Shown in pieces: positions 1 through 4,590 of a stretch of DNA of 5,730 bases. Numbering within the stretch: position 1 is the first letter of the stretch; each line of letters begins with the position of its first letter. Where the stretch lies: the NCBI GenBank assembly GCA_964458835.1, contig CAYWKV010000187.1:1-5730 (forward strand), in the 5' to 3' direction. The notes beneath the pieces were generated by a model, which was not told where the DNA came from, did not search any database, and saw nothing but the letters and a program-made list of their open reading frames with translations. The translations under genes and the position numbers were made by a program. Source of the DNA: JAHJQQ01 sp964458835 (GTDB taxonomy: Bacteria > Pseudomonadota > Gammaproteobacteria > Thiohalobacterales > Thiohalobacteraceae).

Positions 1-16
1 GCACGTCCGGTGGTGT

Positions 17-50
17 GGGAGGACGGCGGGGGTGACCCCGCCTCCTACCC
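17..50 (-). repeat. REP-like GTAG-headed palindrome
   Basis: A long hairpin. GGCGGGG (25-31) pairs with CCCCGCC (36-42) around a GTGA loop, and the flanks GGGAGGA (17-23) and TCCTACCC (43-50) continue the stem with two single-base bulges. Read on the minus strand it begins GTAGGAG (48-42), the same head as the palindrome at 4517-4562. A GTAG head followed by a hairpin is the usual form of REP elements mobilised in trans by RAYT (TnpA-REP) transposases. No RAYT gene is in the window. There is no T-run, so it is not an intrinsic terminator. Confidence 0.5.
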
Positions 51-54
51 GATT

Positions 55-96
55 CTGCAGCGGCCATGCCGCACTCCGTAGGGTGCGTCGGCGCAG
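55..96 (+). repeat. Left arm of 42-bp inverted repeat (partner 1406-1447)
   Basis: Positions 75-96 are an exact 22-base reverse complement of 1406-1427. Extending outward to CTGCAG at 55-60 and 1442-1447 gives 42-base arms with 37 matches by hand alignment. The arm contains GTAGGGTGCGT (78-88), the head and first half of a GTAG palindrome whose complete form is at 1397-1424. Here the second half is missing and another GTAG palindrome begins at 100. Together the arms enclose the DUF2189 gene. Confidence 0.8.
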
Positions 97-99
97 TCC

Positions 100-135
100 G
101 TAGCCCGGATGAAGGCCGTCAGGCCGGAATCCGGG
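100..135 (+). repeat. GTAG-headed palindromic repeat
   Basis: GTAG (100-103) is followed by CCCGGAT (104-110), an inner GGCC/GGCC pair around GTCA, and ATCCGGG (129-135), forming a hairpin. It starts where the palindrome inside 55-96 breaks off, which suggests one repeat inserted into or replaced part of another. It fits the general REP layout but has a different stem sequence from the other palindromes here. Confidence 0.6.
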
Positions 136-156
136 GTAAAGCACGCGGCTGGGCGC

Positions 157-234
157 ATGGCCACGGAAGCACATAAAAGGCAGAGGTGCGGCGGGTTTCG
201 CATTCCGTGTACTTCCGTGTGTTTCCGTGGCCAT
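157..234. repeat. Inverted pair of the GCCACGGAAGCACA dispersed repeat
   Basis: ATGGCCACGGAAGCACA (157-173) and TGTGTTTCCGTGGCCAT (218-234) are inverted copies matching at 16 of 17 positions, separated by 44 bases. The right copy is preceded by two partial CCGTGT/ACTTCCGTGT units (204-217), so that side is a short degenerate tandem of the same motif. The same core recurs at 1216-1234 and 1329-1347. The pair lies 45 bases beyond the stop of the DUF2189 gene. No T-run follows, so I do not call a terminator. Confidence 0.75.
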
Positions 235-262
235 CCGTTATGCCGGGCGCGCCGCACGGAAA

Positions 263-277
263 CCGCGGCCGCCGCGG
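263..277. repeat. 15-base GC palindrome next to the DUF2189 stop
   Basis: CCGCGGC (263-269) and GCCGCGG (271-277) are perfect inverted arms around a single C, two bases beyond the TGA stop of the minus-strand gene. It could protect the 3' end of the message. Without a T-run it is not a classical terminator, and in GC-rich DNA it may be chance. Confidence 0.35.
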
Positions 278-279
278 CG

Positions 280-1053
280 TCAGCAGCTGCCGGCGTCGGT
301 TCCCGGAAACACCCGCCGGTAGAGCGCGAAGCTGGCGTAGGCCATGACCGGCAGCGTCAGCATCAGCAGCGGCAGGAGCAGGGTCGACGCCAGGATGACG
401 CCGGTCAGCAGCAGGCCCCAGGCGATGGCGGCGGGAAAGTTGCGCAGCACCACGCACACGCTCGAATACACGGCCTGGATCAGCGTCGTGCGGCGCTGAT
501 GCAGCAGCGGCACGGAGAACGCCGACAGCGCGAAGGCGAAGAACGCCAGCACCGAGCCCATGAGCGAGCTCCACAGCGTGAAGGCGACGCGGTCGGCCTG
601 CAGCTGGCTCAGCCACAGCGGCTGCCGCACCGTGTCGAGCCGGCCGATCATGAAGCTGTAGAGGATCCCGGCATCGGTGATCCAGATCACGAACAGGAAG
701 GCGCACAGCAGCGCCACCACCCACAGGCCCAGCGGCGCGTCGCGGAAGCCGGCCAGCGCGTCGCGCAGGCGGGGGCGCCGGCCGTCGGCGTGGACCTCGG
801 CGAGACGGAAGAAGCCGGCGAGCAGGATCGGCCCGAGCAGCATGAAGCCGGCGGCGAAGGGCAGGGCCATGGCCGACAGTCCGATGCCGTAGACGCACAC
901 CAGCACCACGAAGCCGGCGATCACGGCGACGGCGCCGAACGCCAGGCTGACGCCGGGCAGCGCGCGGAAGGTCGTCCAGCCCTGGCACATGGCCGCCGCG
1001 AGGTCGCCGAGGGCGAAGCGGCGCCCGGCTGGTTTTGGCTTCGGCAACGGCAC
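280..1053 (-). CDS. DUF2189-type integral membrane protein
   Basis: A 257-residue predicted inner-membrane protein of unknown function. After a basic, proline-rich N-terminus (residues 1-12), hydrophobic segments lie near residues 36-56, 60-84, 109-136, 158-181 and 206-245, the last long enough for two helices. Three features recall the DUF2189 family: a GF-x-L-x-GP-x-LAGFF-x-L stretch at 69-84, a VPLL...QAVYSSVCVVLRN segment at 181-205, and a C-terminal ASFALYRRVF (240-249). Length is normal for the family. Start: GTG at 1053 is the only plausible initiator between an upstream in-frame TAA (1087-1089) and the conserved region, and it has GGAG eight bases ahead. The gene points the same way as the receptor upstream but is separated by a strong terminator and about 450 bases of repeats, so it is likely its own transcript. 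The family assignment is from recalled pattern. No biochemical role can be given. Confidence 0.85.
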   Translation of the reverse strand: MPLPKPKPAGRRFALGDLAAAMCQGWTTFRALPGVSLAFGAVAVIAGFVVLVCVYGIGLSAMALPFAAGFMLLGPILLAGFFRLAEVHADGRRPRLRDALAGFRDAPLGLWVVALLCAFLFVIWITDAGILYSFMIGRLDTVRQPLWLSQLQADRVAFTLWSSLMGSVLAFFAFALSAFSVPLLHQRRTTLIQAVYSSVCVVLRNFPAAIAWGLLLTGVILASTLLLPLLMLTLPVMAYASFALYRRVFPGTDAGSC

Positions 1054-1061
1054 GGCGCGGT

Positions 1062-1065
1062 CTCC
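1062..1065 (-). promoter_or_regulatory. Ribosome binding site deciding the GTG start
   Basis: On the minus strand GGAG lies eight bases before the GTG at 1053. No in-frame ATG exists between that GTG and the upstream in-frame stop at 1087-1089. The ATG at 1085 is in another frame. This supports the non-ATG start. Confidence 0.55.
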
Positions 1066-1108
1066 GGGGCGGATGTGTGCGCCATGTTAGCAGAGGCCGG
1101 GACGTTCA

Positions 1109-1131
1109 CGTCCCCACGGCACGTGGGGATG
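1109..1131. repeat. Hairpin upstream of the DUF2189 gene
   Basis: CGTCCCCAC (1109-1117) and GTGGGGATG (1123-1131) form a nine-pair stem, one pair G-U, around GGCAC. It lies 56-78 bases upstream of the GTG start. It could be an operator or a leader hairpin, or another short intergenic palindrome. Nothing in the sequence decides between these. Confidence 0.35.
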
Positions 1132-1184
1132 GAGGTGCCGGGGGTGCCTGGTGCGTCGGATTGTGGCATGACCGTTGAAGACCG

Positions 1185-1387
1185 CTGCTGTCCCATAAAC
1201 CCGAAAACCGGATTGGCCACGGAAGCACACGGAAGACACTGAAACAAATCCGTGCCGCGGGGTGCCGGCCCGGCACGTGCCCGGTGACGCGGGTCGCCAT
1301 GCGAAGCCACATGATCCGGTCCGGGTTTTTCCGTGTGCTTCCGTGGCTGAACTACGTGTTTTCGGGGTAAAAGCCATGGGGCAGCAG
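1185..1387. repeat. Imperfect inverted repeat with perfect 19-bp core arms
   Basis: GCCACGGAAGCACACGGAA (1216-1234) is matched exactly in inverted orientation at 1329-1347. Further out the symmetry continues with gaps: CTGCTG (1185-1190) with CAGCAG (1382-1387), CCCAT (1192-1196) with ATGGG (1376-1380), and CCCGAAAAC (1200-1208) with GTTTTCGGG (1358-1366). The centre holds overlapping GC palindromes, GTGCCGGCCCGGCAC (1262-1276) and GGCACGTGCC (1272-1281). No reading frame inside looks like a gene. The core is the same repeat as at 157-234, so four copies surround the DUF2189 gene. Confidence 0.75.
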
Positions 1388-1396
1388 GGGCGCCTC

Positions 1397-1447
1397 GGTG
1401 CGTTGCTGCGCCGACGCACCCTACGGATCACGGCAGTGCCGCTGCAG
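1397..1447 (-). repeat. Complete GTAG palindrome and right arm of 42-bp inverted repeat
   Basis: On the minus strand GTAG (1424-1421) is followed by GGTGCGT, a ten-base loop and ACGCACC (ending at 1397), which is a full REP-like unit. Positions 1406-1447 pair with 55-96 as described there. The palindrome is complete here, whereas the left copy holds only its first half. It ends four bases before the A-run of the receptor terminator. Confidence 0.7.
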
Positions 1448-1451
1448 ACAC

Positions 1452-1477
1452 AAAAAAAGGGGCCTTGCGGCCCCTTT
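1452..1477 (-). terminator. Rho-independent terminator of the TonB-dependent receptor gene
   Basis: Read on the minus strand, AAAGGGGCC (1477-1469), a GCAA tetraloop and GGCCCCTTT (1464-1456) form a stable nine-pair stem, and the T-run continues to 1452. It starts 27 bases beyond the TAG stop at 1505. On the plus strand only three T follow the stem, so it acts mainly on the minus strand. Confidence 0.9.
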
Positions 1478-1504
1478 CGCACCACGGTGTCACGCCGTAT
1501 CCGG

Positions 1505-3784
1505 CTAGAACTTGAACGTCAGGCCGGTGTAGATCGAACGCCCCATGCCGGGCACCGTGACGCCCCACGGCACGTCGGTGCCGGACATGGTCTTGCCCTG
1601 GCCGAGGTAGGCGCCGCCCAGCGGGTGGTTGTAGAAGCGGTCGAAGACGTTCTCGACGCCGACGTCGAAGCGCACCTGCTTCCATTCGTAGCTGCTGCGC
1701 AGATGGAACAGGCCGTAGCCGCTGGTCTCGACCTCGTTGCGGGTCGCCGAGACGTCGGTCTTCGCCTTCACCAGTTCGACCTCGGCGATGTTGCTCCAGC
1801 CGCCCAGGCGCTGCTCCACGGCCAGCCGCACGTTCAGCGGCATGATGTTGTAGAGGTTGTCGCCGGTGGTCTCGTTCTCGCCCTGGACGTAGTTCAACAC
1901 GCCGTTCGCGGTGAAGCTGCCGTAGCGCGTGCCCTGCGCCAGCGGGAAATGGCCCGAGACGTCGACGCCGTAGAGCCTGGCGGACTGGTTGACGAACTGG
2001 AGATAGACGAAGGCATCGGTCGCCGTCAGGTTGGCCGCGGTACAGACGCCGGTCGCGGCCCCTGAGCAGCGCGCGGCATCGATGTAGTCGTCGACGTAGG
2101 TGTAGTAGGGCGTCACCTTCAGGCCCCACTCCTTCCGTGCTGCGTCGTGCCAGTCGAAAGTCGCGCTCACGGTGTGGGCGATCTCCGGGTCCAGATCGAG
2201 ATTGCCTACGTAGCCGTTGCCGTCGCCGGCCCAGTTGATCATACGCATGGCCATGCCGCCGGTCGACCAGGTGTAGCGCTCGTAGAGATTGGGCGAGCGG
2301 GTCTTGCGGGCGTAGCCGAACTCCAAGGTGCGTGTGGCATCCGGCGTGAAGCGCGCCAGCGCGGTCGCGTCCAGGTTGTGGTCGGTGATGTCGCGGTCGG
2401 CGGCGTTGAAGGCGGTGGCATCAGCCAGATAGGTGGCGTTGTAGCCCTGGACCTCGCCGCTGTTCGTGTCCACGGTCTCGTGACGCAGGCCGAACTGCGT
2501 CAGCCACTGCGGATTCCACTGCGCCTCCCATTCGCCGAACACGGCCAGGCGGTCGCGCTCGCCGTCACGGATGTTCCAGAAGGTGTCCGGCCACATGCCC
2601 TTGCCGGAGGGATCCCACCAGTCGTCCAGCCGGTAGCGCTGCACCTCGCCGCCCACCCGCAGCAGATCGCGCGCCGACAGAGGGACTTCCGCCTTGACCA
2701 GCGCGCCGCTGTTCTTGCCCTCGGTGTCCATGGGCATGCCCGCCGCGCAGCCGTTCATGCCGGCGCTCGGCGTACAGGGCACACCGTCGGGGTTGGGCAC
2801 GCCGCTGTTGGCGCCGTACCAGAACAGCTTGTCGTCGTGGAACTGCATCTTGTGGCGGGTGTTCTCGTGGTAGGCGCGCGCCTCCAGTCCGCCCCAGTCG
2901 TATGTGCCCTCGTAGCGCAGATTGGTCTGGGTGCTGTCGTTGCCGGTCATGTCCATGCGCTGGTTCGGCCAGCCCTGATAGGGGATGTCCTGCAGGCCCA
3001 CCTTCAGCTCGACCAGGTGGTTGGCCTGGCGCAGCGCGAAGGCCAGTGCCTGATTGGTGGACTTGTAGCGGGTGGAGCCGACCTCGTCGCCGTCCAGCCA
3101 GCCGCGGCCGGCGGCCGCGGGGCCCGCCGGCTTGAAGTCGTCGCCGGCCTCGTAGTTGTCGGCCTTGGCGGTGGAGGCGGTGTAGCTCACGCTCAGCCTG
3201 TCGCTGGCGATGGTCGCGGCGACGTTGCCGCCATGGGCGTTGCCGTTGCTGCGGTAGAACGCGCCGACCTCGCCCGTGTTCAGCAGGCCCTCGCCGGTCT
3301 TGGCGAATTGCGGGGCGCCGGACTCGACGATGATGGTGCCGCCGATGCTGTCGCCACCGGTGCTCACCGGCGCGATGCCGGCGAAGACCGTGACGGCGCT
3401 GACATGGGTGGGATCGATGTAGGAAAGCGGCGGATTCATTTGATTGCCGCAGGCCGAGATCAGGTCCATGCCGTCGACCTTGATGCGCAGACGGTCACCG
3501 ACCAGGCCATGAATGGCCGGCAGACTGGAGACGCCGCCGCCGGTCTGGATATTCAGGCCCGGCACGTTGTGGAGCAGGCTGGTGGTGTCGCTGGTGGCCG
3601 GAACCAGATGGTTCACCGCCTCCGCGTCGAGGAGCGAGGCGCTCGGGGCGGGGCTTTCGACCAAGGGTGATGCGGTGACGCTGATGGTCGGGATCTGCGC
3701 GTCTTCGGCGATGGCCGCGCCCTGGACGGAGGCGGCGATCAGGGTGCTGAGAAGGGCGCGCCGATAGCGGAATGGGTGATGCAT
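1505..3784 (-). CDS. TonB-dependent outer-membrane receptor, probable copper receptor (OprC/NosA-like)
   Basis: A 759-residue TonB-dependent receptor: a 22-stranded outer-membrane barrel with an N-terminal plug that imports a ligand using TonB-ExbBD energy. A signal peptide is clear (YRRALLSTLIAASVQGAAIA, cut after AIA at 26), followed by a TonB-box-like ISVTA (34-38). The plug spans about 45-155, with LLHNVPGLNI (70-79) and GGDSIGGTI (143-151). The barrel shows the RSPNLYERYTW segment (496-506) and ends in the typical GLTFKF with terminal Phe. C112-x3-M116 in the plug and H311-x-M313 in the barrel match the CxxxM-HxM site known to bind copper in Pseudomonas OprC. Extra Met clusters lie at 277/279, 343-352 and 511-515. 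Start: the ATG at 3784 has AGGGAG eight bases ahead and gives a clean signal peptide. An ATG 26 codons upstream would bury it. The gene is monocistronic, with a strong terminator. Receptor identity is near certain; copper as ligand is inferred, and a copper complex or another metal is possible. Confidence 0.95.
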   Translation of the reverse strand: MHHPFRYRRALLSTLIAASVQGAAIAEDAQIPTISVTASPLVESPAPSASLLDAEAVNHLVPATSDTTSLLHNVPGLNIQTGGGVSSLPAIHGLVGDRLRIKVDGMDLISACGNQMNPPLSYIDPTHVSAVTVFAGIAPVSTGGDSIGGTIIVESGAPQFAKTGEGLLNTGEVGAFYRSNGNAHGGNVAATIASDRLSVSYTASTAKADNYEAGDDFKPAGPAAAGRGWLDGDEVGSTRYKSTNQALAFALRQANHLVELKVGLQDIPYQGWPNQRMDMTGNDSTQTNLRYEGTYDWGGLEARAYHENTRHKMQFHDDKLFWYGANSGVPNPDGVPCTPSAGMNGCAAGMPMDTEGKNSGALVKAEVPLSARDLLRVGGEVQRYRLDDWWDPSGKGMWPDTFWNIRDGERDRLAVFGEWEAQWNPQWLTQFGLRHETVDTNSGEVQGYNATYLADATAFNAADRDITDHNLDATALARFTPDATRTLEFGYARKTRSPNLYERYTWSTGGMAMRMINWAGDGNGYVGNLDLDPEIAHTVSATFDWHDAARKEWGLKVTPYYTYVDDYIDAARCSGAATGVCTAANLTATDAFVYLQFVNQSARLYGVDVSGHFPLAQGTRYGSFTANGVLNYVQGENETTGDNLYNIMPLNVRLAVEQRLGGWSNIAEVELVKAKTDVSATRNEVETSGYGLFHLRSSYEWKQVRFDVGVENVFDRFYNHPLGGAYLGQGKTMSGTDVPWGVTVPGMGRSIYTGLTFKF

Positions 3785-3792
3785 GAAGATGA

Positions 3793-3798
3793 CTCCCT
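3793..3798 (-). promoter_or_regulatory. Ribosome binding site of the receptor gene
   Basis: On the minus strand AGGGAG sits eight bases before the ATG at 3784. It decides for this start over the ATG at 3862, which would place 26 polar residues ahead of the signal peptide. Confidence 0.8.
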
Positions 3799-3866
3799 GG
3801 TTTTTTTGAATCGAGACAGGCTTGTTCTTCGACGGCCAGCCGCAGTGCAGGTTGTGTGCCACCAGT

Positions 3867-3896
3867 TCTTTATTTCAATGGTTCAATGTGTTGCAA
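3867..3896 (-). promoter_or_regulatory. Weak promoter candidate for the receptor gene
   Basis: On the minus strand TTGCAA (3896-3891) and TAAAGA (3872-3867) are separated by 18 bases, in a stretch (about 3800-3960) visibly richer in A/T than its surroundings. The -10 match is poor (3 of 6). I found no convincing Fur box, FNR box or copper-regulator dyad between here and the start codon, so regulation cannot be read from the sequence. Confidence 0.25.
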
Positions 3897-4011
3897 GATA
3901 TTCCTGATGAGTGCACGAAGAATTTCTGTGGCATTTCACGCACCGTGTCGGTGGTTTAATACACCCGGAGATCACGCGGTGTTCACGTGTTTCAGGGGGC
4001 GGTGTCCGGGT

Positions 4012-4072
4012 GTTCCGGATCGGAACGCCGGGGCTGGTCGCTGGCCCGGCGCCCGGCCGCCCCGGCGCCCGG
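4012..4072. repeat. Short palindrome and 12-bp direct repeat in the receptor-ffs intergenic region
   Basis: GTTCCG (4012-4017) and CGGAAC (4021-4026) form a small dyad around GAT. Downstream, CCCGGCGCCCGG occurs twice in direct orientation (4045-4056 and 4061-4072), 16 bases start to start. Both lie in the divergent intergenic space and could be protein-binding sites, but G/C bias makes chance possible. I see no gene in the rest of 3785-4207. Confidence 0.35.
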
Positions 4073-4078
4073 ACCCTG

Positions 4079-4087
4079 TGGTACACT
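4079..4087 (+). promoter_or_regulatory. Extended -10 promoter candidate for ffs
   Basis: TGGTACACT fits the extended -10 form TGnTATAAT at most positions. No good -35 is seen 17 bases upstream, which extended -10 promoters tolerate. Transcription would begin near 4094, leaving a leader of over 100 bases to be removed before the mature 4.5S RNA. No better promoter is visible closer to 4208. Confidence 0.35.
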
Positions 4088-4207
4088 GGCGCGCCCCGAC
4101 CGCGGGCGGTACCGGCGGCGGGGTGGAGACAACGAAAATCTGAGGGGCGGAACGCGATGCAGGGCCTTGATTTTGCGGCCTTGTCCGCTCCGGCCGTCGT
4201 CCGGTTT

Positions 4208-4318
4208 GGCGGCTTGTGCCGGTCCCCCCGCGACGCTAAGCTGTGAACCCCGTCAGGCCCGGAAGGGAGCAGCGGCAGCAGTGATGCGGGCGCCGGGGTG
4301 TGGCTGGTGCAGGCCGCC
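4208..4318 (+). ncRNA. ffs: 4.5S signal recognition particle RNA (small bacterial type)
   Basis: The RNA scaffold of the bacterial signal recognition particle. It binds Ffh and, with the receptor FtsY, targets inner-membrane proteins during translation. The invariant domain IV is present: GTCAGG (4252-4257), then CCC-GGAA-GGG forming the capped GGAA tetraloop (4258-4267), then AGCAGC (4268-4273) making the asymmetric internal loop. GGCGGC at 4208-4213 pairs with GCCGCC at 4313-4318 to close the long single hairpin. About 111 nucleotides is close to the 114 of Escherichia coli. The type without an Alu domain, next to dnaX in the same direction, supports a gammaproteobacterium. Ends are set by pairing and could shift by a few bases. 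Confidence 0.95.
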
Positions 4319-4354
4319 TCTTAATTTCGAACCCGTGGCAGGACGAGCAACCGT

Positions 4355-4377
4355 AGGCGCGGGCTCTTGTGCCTTTT
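4355..4377 (+). terminator. Weak terminator-like hairpin after ffs
   Basis: AGGCGC (4355-4360) pairs with GTGCCT (4369-4374), one pair G-U, around an eight-base loop, followed by T residues through 4377. It would end the ffs transcript about 35-60 bases beyond the mature 3' end. The stem is short and the T-run is cut off at once by the mobile element at 4379, so its efficiency is doubtful. Confidence 0.4.
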
Positions 4378-4378
4378 A

Positions 4379-4508
4379 GGAACCTCTGACTAATTCGTCA
4401 TTGCGAGGAGCGCAGCGACGCGGCAATCTCCAAGCTGTTGATCTGCCGTCGAAGGAGATTGCTTCGCTTCGCTCGCAATGACGATACGACGAGTTGATCA
4501 GAGATTCC
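4379..4508. mobile_element. 130-bp MITE-like element with TTTA target duplication
   Basis: A non-coding element with imperfect terminal inverted repeats: GGAACCTCTGACTAA at the left and, read inward from the right, GGAATCTCTGATCAA (12 of 15 match). It is flanked by identical TTTA copies (4375-4378 and 4509-4512), as left by a transposase making a 4-bp duplication. Inside are nested palindromes: CGTCATTGCGAG (4396-4407) with CTCGCAATGACG (4472-4483), and GCAATCTCC (4423-4431) with GGAGATTGC (4454-4462). Each half can also fold alone through ATTGC...GCAAT. There is no transposase, so movement would need one in trans. Base composition is lower in G/C than the surroundings. From memory the inner palindrome resembles a repeat scattered through many proteobacterial genomes; I could not check this. 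Confidence 0.8.
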
Positions 4509-4516
4509 TTTAGGGT

Positions 4517-4562
4517 CTGCCCGCGAACGGTCACGGAGGTTCGTGGGCAGCCCCGCTCCTAC
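4517..4562 (-). repeat. REP-like hairpin in the dnaX leader
   Basis: CTGCCCGCGAAC (4517-4528) and GTTCGTGGGCAG (4539-4550) form a 12-pair stem with one G-U around a ten-base loop. Read on the minus strand it begins GTAGGAGCGGGG (4562-4551) before the stem, very like the GTAG-headed REP sequences of pseudomonads and sharing GTAGGAG with the element at 17-50. It ends 28 bases before the dnaX start, so it would form a strong hairpin in the mRNA leader if transcription comes from upstream. Confidence 0.65.
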
Positions 4563-4590
4563 AGGCAGTGCCGGATTCGATATCGACGCT

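Noticed and set aside
155..240. CRISPR-like array from the repeated CCGTGT/ACTTCCGTG units
   Set aside because: The units are short, degenerate and arranged as inverted pairs without regular spacers, and no cas gene is present.
109..1242. A 377-codon plus-strand frame across the DUF2189 gene
   Set aside because: The translation is low-complexity Gln/Arg/His/Ala/Glu and crosses several intergenic repeats. The minus-strand frame instead gives a coherent membrane protein with a ribosome binding site.
2147..3670. A 507-codon open frame on the plus strand opposite the receptor gene
   Set aside because: It is the antisense of a certain receptor. Its translation is rich in Val/Ala/Gly/Arg without domain motifs, as expected for an opposite-strand shadow in high-GC DNA.
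3785..3862. N-terminal extension of the receptor from the ATG at 3862
   Set aside because: It would put 26 mostly polar residues ahead of a clean signal peptide and ignore the AGGGAG in front of the ATG at 3784.
3785..4080. Cobalamin riboswitch or Fur box upstream of the receptor
   Set aside because: I looked for the conserved cobalamin riboswitch box and a Fur-type dyad on the minus strand and found neither. The short GCCAC match is not enough.
3856..4379. Overlapping plus-strand frames of 95-130 codons around 3856-4379
   Set aside because: They run through intergenic DNA and into the SRP RNA gene, lack ribosome binding sites and have no recognisable motifs.
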